Positions 17,536-25,087 of a stretch of DNA of 64,000 nt are shown here, in pieces. The stretch's first letter is position 1. Each line of letters starts with the position of its first letter. The notes beneath the pieces are model-generated. The model saw nothing but the letters and a program-made list of their open reading frames with translations. It did no database searches and had not been told where the DNA came from. The translations under genes and the position numbers were made by a program. The stretch covers positions 43,586 through 107,585 of the forward strand of contig JANQFV010000008.1 of the NCBI GenBank assembly GCA_028277645.1, read 5' to 3'. The DNA comes from Phycisphaerae bacterium (GTDB taxonomy: Bacteria > Planctomycetota > Phycisphaerae > UBA1845 > Fen-1342).

Positions 17536-18723
17536 TTGCAGCTTACGCTGGCAGTGTCGTTGGGGGCGGTTTCGGGCATGTCGATCTGGTTTTGGGCGTT
17601 GGTGCTGATCACGCTGGTGTGGCTGCGTCGTCATCTGGATCTGAATCGGGCCGGTGAGCATCCCATTCTCAGTGCTGCAGATGCCGAGGGTACTGAGCCC
17701 CTGCCAACGGTAACCGTGCTCGTCGCGGCCAAAGACGAGGAGGCGAACATCCGGCATTGTGTCGAGGGGCTGCTCAAGCAGAACTATCCCTCGCTCGAGA
17801 TCATCGCCGTCAACGACCGCAGCGCAGACCGCACCGCCGCGATTCTCGATGAATTGGCCGCAGGAGACGAACGCCTTCGTGTTGTTCACGTCGGCGAACT
17901 GCCCCCGGGATGGTTCGGCAAGAACCACGCGATGCACCTCGGCGTGCAGCAGGCAACCGGCGAGTTTCTCTGCTTCACGGATGCGGACTGCCGTTTTCAC
18001 TCGCCGCACCTGGTGCAGGCCGCCGTCCGTTTCGCGTTGCGCAAGGGTGTTGGCTTCCTGTCGGTCCTGCCCATGTTGGAGGCCGAGACCTTCTGGGAGC
18101 GGGTCGTACAGCCGCCGGCGGGCGGGATCATGGTTTTCTGGTACCCGCCCGAGAAGGTGAACGACCCTGACTCGTCCCGTGCATACGCGAACGGGGCATT
18201 CATGTTGCTCGCACGCTCGACCTACGACGCGCTCGGCGGGCACACGCGCGTGGCTGAAACCCTCAACGAGGACATGCATTTCGCACGCATCGCGAAACGC
18301 GAGGGGCAGCGGCTCTTCGTGCTCCGCGGCGGCGGGATGTACAGCGTACGTATGTATGTTGGGCTGAAGCAGATCTGGCGGGGATGGAGCCGTATCTTCT
18401 ACGGCTGCTTCGGGACACTGCCGCGTCTGCTCGCGAGTGTGGTGTTCCTGTCGGTCTTCAGTTTGTCGCCTTACGTCACGCTGCTGGTCTCGCCGTGGAT
18501 GGGGGGCTGGGGCCCTTGGCTGGCACTCGCCAGCGGGTTAGCGATCGTGGCGCAGCAGTCGGTGCTCTGGCGATTCTACGGGTTGTCGGCGCTGCGGCCG
18601 GCCTGGGCGTTGACGTATCCGCTCGGCGCGACGTTGTGCGTGGGGATGATGCTGAACGCGATGACCAGGCTGTTCGGACGGCGCACCGTCTGGCGCGGAA
18701 CGAGCTACGCTGGCGGTGCGTGA
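17536..18723 (+). CDS. Membrane-associated family 2 glycosyltransferase
   Basis: This protein of about 395 residues has an N-terminal transmembrane helix (GMSIWFWALVLITLVWL), a GT-A domain and three or more C-terminal helices. GT2 signatures are VTVLVAAKDEEANI, IIAVNDRSADRT, FTDADCRFH (metal-binding DxD-like site), ETLNEDMHFA (catalytic ED) and QIWRGWSRI (QxxRW-like). It resembles hopene-associated or carotenoid-type glycosyltransferases. I chose the TTG at 17536 because AAGGAGA lies 5 nt upstream. An ATG at 17479 also starts this frame, but it overlaps the start codon of the divergent gene and has no good ribosome-binding site. Confidence 0.85.
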   Translation: MQLTLAVSLGAVSGMSIWFWALVLITLVWLRRHLDLNRAGEHPILSAADAEGTEPLPTVTVLVAAKDEEANIRHCVEGLLKQNYPSLEIIAVNDRSADRTAAILDELAAGDERLRVVHVGELPPGWFGKNHAMHLGVQQATGEFLCFTDADCRFHSPHLVQAAVRFALRKGVGFLSVLPMLEAETFWERVVQPPAGGIMVFWYPPEKVNDPDSSRAYANGAFMLLARSTYDALGGHTRVAETLNEDMHFARIAKREGQRLFVLRGGGMYSVRMYVGLKQIWRGWSRIFYGCFGTLPRLLASVVFLSVFSLSPYVTLLVSPWMGGWGPWLALASGLAIVAQQSVLWRFYGLSALRPAWALTYPLGATLCVGMMLNAMTRLFGRRTVWRGTSYAGGA

Positions 18724-18958
18724 CGCATTTCGGTTCCCGGGGGGCATTTTCGCGAACAAGCGATCGGTTAAGTGCCTTGTGGAAAGCTGGTTACGTCATC
18801 GTGCGCGTGTTCGGTGCGTCGCTGGACTTTTGTGAATTCCGCGGGAAAGCCGGTCATGGGGCTTGATTCCTGCCGAATACAACGTATAGCTATAAGCATG
18901 GTGCGGCCCTACAGCATCTAGCGCCGACCGAGAAAAACGGCACGGAAGCCGGTTTTCT

Positions 18959-18987
18959 TTGACTTTCGGCCGAAGTTAGGTTATTAT
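18959..18987 (+). promoter_or_regulatory. Sigma-70 promoter of the lexA operon
   Basis: TTGACT (18959-18964), exactly 17 nt, then TATTAT (18982-18987): five of six bases match the consensus at each hexamer. Transcription would begin near 18994. The remainder of the 329-bp region 18724-19052 shows no gene. Confidence 0.75.
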
Positions 18988-19008
18988 TTGTACGAATAAG
19001 ATTCTAAC
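18975..19008 (+). promoter_or_regulatory. 34-bp imperfect palindrome, candidate LexA operator
   Basis: The site is symmetric around 18991/18992: 13 of 17 base pairs match across the dyad. The core TTATTTGTACGAATAA (18984-18999) matches at 7 of 8 pairs, and the arms GTTAG and CTAAC are perfect. It covers the -10 hexamer and the predicted transcription start, the expected place for a repressor. LexA autoregulation is the obvious reading. Confidence 0.6.
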
Positions 19009-19052
19009 TTGGGTAGGGCTGCGGTGGAGCCGCTGACGCAAAGGAGTGCGTA

Positions 19053-19580
19053 GTGTCCACAAAAAAGCAACGGCCAGGCCAGATGTTATGCCTGCTCGGG
19101 CCCGGTGGTGATTACTGTACCGAGCTGTCCGAGTCGGGTTCCAGTCTCTTCGATGTCAGCGAGCGGCTAGTGTCCGCCGACGAGGTCGAAGAACTGAGTC
19201 AGTGCCTTGCCCGCGAGTTCGCCGCGCCGCCGCCGACGGAGGTCGACCTGGAAGCGACCGCGTCGGACGCGCGTGCCTGGCGGGCTGCTCGCCGCCGACC
19301 TCTGCCCCCGGTGATCTTTGGGTCGCTCAGCGCCCATCTGGCGGAGGACTATGATGGCACGGCGGAGTACGAGGACGCGGTCGTCGCTCACCCCGAAGCA
19401 GTTGCGGGTGCTCATATTCATTCGGGACTTCAGCAGCGCGCGCGGCTACGCCCCCACCATGCAGGAACTGGCGGACGAGTTCGGCGTCAGCAAGGTAACC
19501 GTGTTCGAACACATCGCCGCCCTCCAGAAGAAAGGCTACCTCAAGCGCTCCCGACACAAGGCACGCTCTTTGCGACTTAG
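19053..19580 (+). CDS. Hypothetical protein upstream of and overlapping lexA
   Basis: This GTG-started ORF of 175 codons has an excellent AAAGGAG site 6 nt upstream and lies directly behind the lexA promoter. Its first 100 codons have strong GC3 bias and a coherent protein (KPGQ-like start, LCLLGPGGDYC, FDVSERLVSADEVEEL, WRAARRRPLPPVIFG), so I believe that part is expressed. The last 75 codons run inside lexA in another frame and look like its shadow. Either the gene truly overlaps lexA by 227 nt, or a frameshift has removed its original stop. No known domain was recognised. Cotranscription with lexA suggests SOS control. Confidence 0.55.
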   Translation: MSTKKQRPGQMLCLLGPGGDYCTELSESGSSLFDVSERLVSADEVEELSQCLAREFAAPPPTEVDLEATASDARAWRAARRRPLPPVIFGSLSAHLAEDYDGTAEYEDAVVAHPEAVAGAHIHSGLQQRARLRPHHAGTGGRVRRQQGNRVRTHRRPPEERLPQALPTQGTLFAT

Positions 19581-19980
19581 CGACGACATCGACTTCCCGG
19601 ACGAGAAGTCGACCTGTCTGCCGCTGGTCGGAACGATTGCCGCCGGTCAACCCATCGAAGCCATCGAAGAACGCGAGGTCCTCGATCTCGAGGACATGTT
19701 CGTCACGCCGCACGAGACCTTCGTGCTCCAGGTACGCGGAGACAGCATGGTCGAGGACAACATCTGCGACGGCGATTTCGTCGTCGTAGAGAAGCGTGAT
19801 ACCGCCGCCGACGGCGAAACGGTCGTCGCGCTGCTGGACGACGGCGAAGCCACGCTCAAACGCATCTACCGCGAGCGGCAGGGAGTTCGTCTCCAACCCG
19901 CGAATCCGAACTACAAGCCGATCGTCGTGCAGGACGTGCGGGTGCAGGGGGTAGTGGTAGGCGTTGTACGCCGGTACTAA
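19354..19980 (+). CDS. lexA: LexA repressor
   Basis: This 208-residue SOS repressor has a winged-helix N-terminus (LTPKQLRVLIFIRDF, APTMQELADEFGVS) and a self-cleaving S24 peptidase domain. The cleavage site is the Ala-Gly in GTIAAGQP. The catalytic Ser is in RGDSMVEDN and the Lys in EATLKRIYRE. The recognition-helix region SKVTVFEHIAALQKKGY differs from the E. coli and Bacillus versions, in line with the unusual palindrome found upstream. I chose the ATG at 19354, 6 nt after GGAGG; another ATG at 19351 is also possible. RecA-stimulated self-cleavage would derepress the regulon and this gene. Confidence 0.95.
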   Translation: MARRSTRTRSSLTPKQLRVLIFIRDFSSARGYAPTMQELADEFGVSKVTVFEHIAALQKKGYLKRSRHKARSLRLSDDIDFPDEKSTCLPLVGTIAAGQPIEAIEEREVLDLEDMFVTPHETFVLQVRGDSMVEDNICDGDFVVVEKRDTAADGETVVALLDDGEATLKRIYRERQGVRLQPANPNYKPIVVQDVRVQGVVVGVVRRY

Positions 19981-19988
19981 CCCGTGGT

Positions 19989-20064
19989 TGTGCCACTGCT
20001 CTTGAGCAGTGTCTTCTCTGCGTGCGCCACCAAGGGACCACTACTGCTCCAGGCCAGTGGCACA
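19989..20064. repeat. Compound palindromic element downstream of lexA
   Basis: A perfect 10-bp inverted repeat, TGTGCCACTG (19989-19998) and CAGTGGCACA (20055-20064), encloses a perfect 7-bp hairpin CACTGCTcttgAGCAGTG (19994-20011). It could terminate lexA transcription and also resembles the REP-like palindromes dispersed in planctomycete intergenic regions. Confidence 0.5.
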
Positions 20065-20080
20065 CCTGAGCGCTGCTACT

Positions 20081-20569
20081 TCAGAACATCACCGGCTTGC
20101 CCATCAGCCGCCGCCAGGTCGATAGCTGACCCAAGTGCGTGGCGATGTGCGTCGTGAGTAGGTGGCCAACCAAGTCGCCTACGGTCTGAATCGGCGTGGA
20201 CTTGAAGAACTCGCGGTCGTGCGGCGCGTCCATCCACGCCGGGTCCGCCGACACGGCGGCGGCCACGACGCACTCGCCGCCTTCGAGCAGCGTCTTCACC
20301 AACTCAGCTTTGGTTGGCAGTTTGTCCGCCTGCTGCTCCGAACTCGTTCCCTGACCGAAGATCTCACGCCGGTTTTCCGGCGACACGGGTGGAATTCCCA
20401 GTAGCTTGGCCGCCGAGTTGTTGGACACGCACAGGTGCCCCAGAATCCAGGCCGGCGGGTTGCCCCCAGCCGCCGGCTGGTGCGTCATCTGATTGTCACC
20501 AACATCATCCATCTGCATCCGCGCGTAACCGAGCATGAGTTGATAAAGGCGGCATTCGCGCTCAAACAT
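20081..20569 (-). CDS. DinB-fold family protein
   Basis: This 162-residue protein is a four-helix DinB/YfiT-like protein. The metal-ligand histidines expected for this fold are present: one in WILGHLCVS near residue 45 and two in TTHIATHLGQLSTWRR near residue 145. Such proteins are metal-dependent thiol transferases or hydrolases in the cases studied, but the substrate cannot be predicted here. Despite the name, it is unrelated to DNA polymerase IV. The ATG at 20569 gives a family-typical length. It is convergent with lexA, with the palindromic element in between. Confidence 0.8.
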   Translation of the reverse strand: MFERECRLYQLMLGYARMQMDDVGDNQMTHQPAAGGNPPAWILGHLCVSNNSAAKLLGIPPVSPENRREIFGQGTSSEQQADKLPTKAELVKTLLEGGECVVAAAVSADPAWMDAPHDREFFKSTPIQTVGDLVGHLLTTHIATHLGQLSTWRRLMGKPVMF

Positions 20570-20658
20570 GGTGTGCTCCCAATTTCGCCCCGCGTCTGAT
20601 CGTGCGATATTGTAGCAGTCCTTCGAATGGACGCCGTAATTACGCGCGAGGTGGAACG

Positions 20659-21036
20659 ATGAAGTACAAGACGGCTTTTCGACTCGCGGTCAAGGCGATC
20701 GGCGTGCTCATACTGGCACAGAGTCTGCCCGGAATCGTGGTGATGGGGGCCGCATTGTTCGTGGGTTTTCTGACCGATGGGCTCTTGGGCGTGTTCAGCT
20801 TCGACTGGACCTGGTTGCTGGGCTACCAGTTGAGCTACGTGGTCTCGGCCATCATCGGTTGCTACTTGTTTCTCGGTGGCAAGTGGGTCGTGGATCACGT
20901 GGTTCCGTCGAATCGGCCGTACTGTCACGAGTGTGCCTACGAGCTGACCGGTTCGCCGGTGGAGGGCGCGTGTCCGGAATGCGGGACGGCGTATCGGCGA
21001 AGTGTCGGTGACACTACGGATGGCGCGGGAATCTGA
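20659..21036 (+). CDS. Small membrane protein with C-terminal zinc ribbon
   Basis: This 125-residue protein has two transmembrane segments (about 10-38 and 50-78), then a short basic link and a rubredoxin/zinc-ribbon motif CHECAYELTGSP...CPECG near residues 93-115. The ATG at 20659 has GAGGTGG just upstream. The architecture resembles the frameshifted gene at the left edge of the window, and such pairs of helices with a cytoplasmic zinc ribbon recur in planctomycetes. The molecular function is unknown. Confidence 0.7.
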   Translation: MKYKTAFRLAVKAIGVLILAQSLPGIVVMGAALFVGFLTDGLLGVFSFDWTWLLGYQLSYVVSAIIGCYLFLGGKWVVDHVVPSNRPYCHECAYELTGSPVEGACPECGTAYRRSVGDTTDGAGI

Positions 21037-21112
21037 CGGATCGGGGACTGACCGGACGGAGGTCGTCCTCCATTCCAGCGACGCAGGTGCTCGCCGTGCG
21101 TCTCCGCCCGCC

Positions 21113-21151
21113 CCAAAAAGAACCCGCCGGCGTGGACCTCACACCGGCGGG
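21113..21151 (-). terminator. Strong intrinsic terminator
   Basis: On the minus strand an 11-bp GC-rich stem (21141-21151 with 21123-21133, one G-U pair) and a 7-nt loop are followed by TTCTTTTT. This is a textbook rho-independent terminator closing the unit that starts near 21427. Confidence 0.8.
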
Positions 21152-21427
21152 CGTATTCGTTCGGCTGCGCTTCTCACAGCCACGTTCGCTGCCTCGAGCG
21201 CAGCCTAGCGTTTAGTACCACCTGTCACTGGATCACCTCCTTTCTGACGGGCCAACATCCCGGTCACCGATGTGGTGGTCACCTGTGCCGGGCCTGTACC
21301 CGTCCACCGACCGTCGTCGGCGAACACACGAGATGGGGCCAGCGCCCCACACGATCGGCCGCCTGAAGGCCCGCCGCTCTTGCCCAATGTTGTTTTCGAG
21401 CGGCGAAGCGCTTCCGCGCTTCCGACA
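21152..21427 (-). ncRNA. Short transcription unit with an extreme Shine-Dalgarno sequence
   Basis: The RNA is predicted to run from about 21427 to the terminator at 21113, roughly 315 nt. It contains AGAAAGGAGGTGATCCAG (21245-21228), which is complementary to the 16S rRNA 3' end as I recall it (CTGGATCACCTCCTTTCT). Two coding readings are possible: a 17-codon peptide from the ATG at 21258 or a 7-codon peptide from the GTG at 21226-21228. A longer frame open to 21609 begins upstream of the promoter and is less likely. The rest of the 21037-21581 gap shows nothing else. It could be a regulatory RNA, a tiny gene or both. Confidence 0.5.
21205..21228 (-). CDS. Candidate 7-residue ORF behind the extreme Shine-Dalgarno
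   Basis: GTG start at 21226-21228, peptide VTGGTKR then TAG at 21205. GGAGG sits exactly 7 nt upstream. The same frame also reads as the end of a 17-residue peptide, MLARQKGGDPVTGGTKR, from the ATG at 21258. Whether either is translated is unknown. Confidence 0.3.
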   Translation of the reverse strand: MTGGTKR

Positions 21428-21433
21428 TAAGTC

Positions 21434-21461
21434 ATTATTGTTCGACAGCGAGCAAGGTCAA
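21434..21461 (-). promoter_or_regulatory. Sigma-70 promoter of the short unit
   Basis: On the minus strand TTGACC (21461-21456), a 16-nt spacer, then AATAAT (21439-21434), each five of six to consensus. The start would be near 21427. Confidence 0.6.
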
Positions 21462-21581
21462 GAGAAAAAGGAAAATGTTGTGCCTCGCGCAGCGTGCCGA
21501 GCGTATTTCTTGCGCTTGCAGACGCTGCGCCGATAAACGCGCCGAGTTGTCTCCTACCTGACCTGTGGAAAACGTCCGCCA

Positions 21582-23450
21582 CTAATCCGATCGGTGAAGC
21601 GCCTGCCACACGATCGCGCTTTGCTCGTCGTGCGATCCGACGGTCGAAACGCCGATGCGCACCGGGAATCGGCTCAGGTCCTCGGTCGGCAGATGGTCGG
21701 AGAGATCAAGCGTGATCTCCTCATGCGCAGCAGAGACCGTCATCAGCGGTTGCCACGGCTCAGTCAGCAGTCCGTCATCACCGACGCGTATGTACACGCG
21801 ATAGCCGGTAATCGATGACGACGGCACCGCCGGCGGACTCCACGCTAGCCTCACTCGCGTGGGCGCGAGCCTGCGCGCATGCACGTCAGTCGACGGACGA
21901 GGAGCGTGCTCGCTCGACCACGGAGTGTGCAGCGGCACGACAACTTGCGCGCGATTGCCACGATACCACTCAGCGACAAACTCGCGCAGCTCCAACCAGA
22001 AGTACGCAACGTCGTCCTGATGCGAGACACGTACCAGCATCAACCCACGGCGGCCGGCGGGATCGATATTGCCGAACGCGTTGGGGCGACGGTGAAAGCC
22101 GTTGAGCGTACGCGCCGCCTCGGTCGGCCGGTCGGGCAAACGCATGACGCCAAAGCGATCAGCGTGTCCGACGATGACCGGTTGCGTGGAGAGTGGGGCG
22201 TCGAAGTCGCCGTTTTCGAGCACCTCGAAGTACGTGGGGTTGCTACCGCGCTTACGAGGATCGGGTTCGACTCGCGTCCCCGACTGGAAGATCTGCAGTC
22301 GGGCACCGGGCACGCCGCGCCCGTTGATGTCGGTGACGCGCAGCAGGATGTCATCCTGCACACGGTACAGGAAATCGCCGGTGTAGCCGCGTGGTTTGCC
22401 GAACGTTGAGTTCAGATAGGCGGTATCGACTTCGCCGAAACGGTCGGCGTTGGGGTCGTACATGACCTGGGCGCGATTGCGCGAGCGGTGCGTGACCGGC
22501 GTGCCCGTGTCGGGCCACACATGCTGAGGGCTGCCGGTGTGATCGAGCATGGTCCAGACGACCAAGCCGAGTTCGCGGCCGATCTGTCGTGGAAGCTCCC
22601 GCAGTGCGCGGTCCAGTGCGTCGCCGGCGGCATCACCCAGGATTACGCAACCCTGGTCGTATCGCAGGCCGTCGTCTGCGATCAGCCGGGTGATGACATC
22701 GTCACGCGTAAACGGCTGCTCGAGGTAGAGGAAGCGGTCGATGCGGACACGCGCGCGGCAACCGTCTGGTGCAGTGCTGTACACGCTATTGGCCAACGCG
22801 TCGTTTGTCGCGGCGACTCGTGCGCGGACACGTTCCTCCAGATGCGCATCCTCGGGCGTGGTCGGCAGGGCAATCATGAGCGCCGCCGCGTGCAACGCAT
22901 CGGTGGCGACGTTGTTCGTCAAACGACGCTCACCGTCAACAGCCAGCACGCGACACGTGACGTGCTTGCACGCGGGATCCCAGCGCCAGGACGTCGACAT
23001 CGTGATCGTCTCGCCGGGCGACAGAGTTTGGGCGAGGGATTGTCGGCCGACGAGCTCATCATCCACGTACCACCGAACGTGAAGCGTCTCTGCCGGGGCC
23101 GAACCGACGTTCTTGATGTGCGCAGTGAAGGTCAGTTCCTCGTCCGGCTTGTACGCAAACTCGACGTCGCCTACCGCTTCTGCTGGATACAGGTACCGTC
23201 GGGAGCCGAGCGGCGTGAGCTTCGGCGAGCCACCCGCAATGTAGGGGCGGGCGTAGCGATCTGTCTGCACGTTGCCGTGCAGGCTGGGCAGCTTGGGGGT
23301 GAACTCGATGTGGGTGATAGTCAGATCGGACGCTGCCGGGGCGCTGGCGGCGCGCGGCGGCACTTGGCAGGCTGTGCAGGCAAGCAGGAGCAACAGCGGC
23401 AGATGACGCACAGAGCTTCTGAGGGCGTGGTAGGACATCCTGGCGGGCAT
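21582..23450 (-). CDS. Lipoprotein with CARDB-like and fibronectin III-like domains
   Basis: This protein of about 622 residues begins with a lipoprotein signal (LPLLLLLACTACQV; the lipobox Cys is near residue 23-26, depending on the start). Residues about 75-160 resemble a CARDB adhesion domain (HIKNVGSAPAETLHVRWYVD, LSPGETITMS). Near residue 540 there is a fibronectin III-like segment (RLAWSPPAVPSSSITGYRVY). The central 300 residues are unassigned. The start is either the ATG at 23450 or the one at 23438. It is probably an outer-membrane or surface protein. It is divergent from the TM/zinc-ribbon and PilT genes. Confidence 0.75.
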   Translation of the reverse strand: MPARMSYHALRSSVRHLPLLLLLACTACQVPPRAASAPAASDLTITHIEFTPKLPSLHGNVQTDRYARPYIAGGSPKLTPLGSRRYLYPAEAVGDVEFAYKPDEELTFTAHIKNVGSAPAETLHVRWYVDDELVGRQSLAQTLSPGETITMSTSWRWDPACKHVTCRVLAVDGERRLTNNVATDALHAAALMIALPTTPEDAHLEERVRARVAATNDALANSVYSTAPDGCRARVRIDRFLYLEQPFTRDDVITRLIADDGLRYDQGCVILGDAAGDALDRALRELPRQIGRELGLVVWTMLDHTGSPQHVWPDTGTPVTHRSRNRAQVMYDPNADRFGEVDTAYLNSTFGKPRGYTGDFLYRVQDDILLRVTDINGRGVPGARLQIFQSGTRVEPDPRKRGSNPTYFEVLENGDFDAPLSTQPVIVGHADRFGVMRLPDRPTEAARTLNGFHRRPNAFGNIDPAGRRGLMLVRVSHQDDVAYFWLELREFVAEWYRGNRAQVVVPLHTPWSSEHAPRPSTDVHARRLAPTRVRLAWSPPAVPSSSITGYRVYIRVGDDGLLTEPWQPLMTVSAAHEEITLDLSDHLPTEDLSRFPVRIGVSTVGSHDEQSAIVWQALHRSD

Positions 23451-23564
23451 TGTAGAGCCGATCCGCGGGCGAACCACCCGTGATCATTGGCTTCGGACCG
23501 GTGGGCGCGTGCTCGCCGCGGTGCGTGGAGTACAATAGATACGCCGTTACGGGAGACACACCCG

Positions 23565-23885
23565 ATGCCGCTCGCCGTAGTCGATCCGGTCACGCTTGGC
23601 GCAAATCTCTATCTGATCATTGGCGGCGTGGTCCTGGCAATCTTCCTGCTGATTGGGTTCGTCGTGCTCTGGACGGGGATAAACGCCGGCATATGGCGGG
23701 CGCGGCAGGCCCGCGACGAGCGCGCGGCGCGCAACCGCAAGTTCCGGGCGGACGGCACGCCGCTGCCCCCGGCGCACCGCGGCCTGTGCGACCGGTGCCA
23801 GAAGCCGTACGAACGCGTGTACTATCTGCCCGACGGCGAGCGGTACTGTCCGAAGTGCTACGAGGCAGTCGTGAAGGAGACGTGA
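23565..23885 (+). CDS. Small membrane protein with zinc ribbon, coupled to the PilT-like gene
   Basis: This 106-residue protein has one transmembrane helix (ANLYLIIGGVVLAIFLLIGF) followed by a basic segment and a zinc-ribbon motif CDRCQKPYERVY...CPKCYE near the C-terminus. The ATG at 23565 is preceded by GGGAGA. Its TGA stop shares one base with the ATG of the next gene (TGATG at 23883-23887), so the two are translationally coupled. No family name was recognised. The coupling suggests a role with the PilT-type ATPase. Confidence 0.75.
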   Translation: MPLAVVDPVTLGANLYLIIGGVVLAIFLLIGFVVLWTGINAGIWRARQARDERAARNRKFRADGTPLPPAHRGLCDRCQKPYERVYYLPDGERYCPKCYEAVVKET

Positions 23886-25039
23886 TGTCCGAACCGGTGA
23901 CGATGGACACGAAGCTGTACAAATTGCAGGACCAGCGTGCGCTCAGCATGCGCGAATTGCTGGAGTACTTCACGCGGCACGGGTCGATGCGCGTCTCCGA
24001 CCTGCACCTCAAGGTCGGCGTCCCACCAGTGTATCGCGTGGATGGCAGTTTGCAGAAGCTCAAAGGGCCGCCGTTGACCCGGGAGACGGTGCTGGCGCTG
24101 GCCCGCGTGATGCTAAGCGACAAGGAGTGGGATCAACTCGAGCAATCCCGTTCGACGGATAGCTCGTACATCTCCGACACGATGCAATTTCGGCTGAACG
24201 CGTTTCACGACAACGATGGGTTTGCGCTCGCCGTGCGGGCGCTTGATCCGAAGCCGCCGGCGGTTGAAGACCTGGGCTTTCCCAACGACGTCTGGAAGGA
24301 CATCGTCAAAAAGCAGTTCGGCCTGATCCTGATCACGGGGATTACCGGGGCGGGCAAATCCACGACGATCGCATCGCTGATCGATCGCATCGCCGAGACG
24401 CGGGCTTGCCGCATCATCACGCTCGAAGATCCGATCGAGTACCAACTGTCCAGTAAGCAGGCGATCGTCTCGCAGCGCGAGGTCGGGCGCGACGTGCCGA
24501 GCTACGAACGCGGCCTGCGCGATGCGCTACGCGAAGATCCCGATGTGATCTTCGTAGGCGAGATGCGCGATCGTGAAGCCGCGGCGTGGACGCTGACGGC
24601 GGCGGAGACCGGTCACCTCGTGTTCTCAACATTGCACACGCGTGACGCGCGCGGCACAATCTCGCGCGTTCTCGACATGTTCCCCAGCGGCCAGCAGGAC
24701 GAAGTGTCAAACCAGCTTTCGCTCGGCCTCAGCCACGTCATCTCGCAAAAGCTCGTCCCGCGGGCCGATGGCAAGGGTCGCGTGGCAGCGATGGAAATCC
24801 TCAACAACACGTACGGCGTCTCCAACCTGATCCGTCTGGTGAAATTGGAGCAGATCTACACGCAGCTTCAGAGTCGCACGAAGGACGTGCCCGACGAGCG
24901 CATGCTGACGCTCGAGCGGGCCTTGTCGCGGCTGGTGCGCGAGGGATTGGTGACGCCCCAAGAGGCCGAGAAGTGGGCCAATCACCCCAATGCCTTCCTG
25001 GACGAATTGCAGCAGGTGACGAGCGATGCTGACGAATAG
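23885..25039 (+). CDS. PilT/PilU-family secretion ATPase
   Basis: This 384-residue ATPase has an N-terminal PAS-like region (SDLHLKVGVPPVYRVDG) and a RecA-like core: Walker A GITGAGKSTT near residue 158, Asp box IITLEDPIEYQ, Walker B DPDVIFVGEMRD and His box TGHLVFSTLHTRDA. These are the hallmarks of type IV pilus retraction ATPases. The canonical AIRNLIRE-type motif is represented by VSNLIRLVKLEQI. It probably powers pilus retraction or a related secretion process. No other pilus genes are nearby. The start ATG overlaps the preceding stop. Confidence 0.9.
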   Translation: MSEPVTMDTKLYKLQDQRALSMRELLEYFTRHGSMRVSDLHLKVGVPPVYRVDGSLQKLKGPPLTRETVLALARVMLSDKEWDQLEQSRSTDSSYISDTMQFRLNAFHDNDGFALAVRALDPKPPAVEDLGFPNDVWKDIVKKQFGLILITGITGAGKSTTIASLIDRIAETRACRIITLEDPIEYQLSSKQAIVSQREVGRDVPSYERGLRDALREDPDVIFVGEMRDREAAAWTLTAAETGHLVFSTLHTRDARGTISRVLDMFPSGQQDEVSNQLSLGLSHVISQKLVPRADGKGRVAAMEILNNTYGVSNLIRLVKLEQIYTQLQSRTKDVPDERMLTLERALSRLVREGLVTPQEAEKWANHPNAFLDELQQVTSDADE

Positions 25040-25087
25040 GAGCTTGCCCGCGAGAGAGGGCGTGTCCGGACGCTAGTCCGCTACCGC

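Noticed and set aside
21228..21245. Piece of a 16S rRNA gene
   Set aside because: Only the terminal 18 nt resemble 16S; the sequence just upstream on the plus strand does not match the conserved region before the 3' end, so it is read as a Shine-Dalgarno complement on the other strand.
21258..21609. Long 134-codon version of the minus-strand ORF
   Set aside because: Its start lies upstream of the predicted promoter and the upstream part is not protein-like; only the last 7 to 17 codons are credible.
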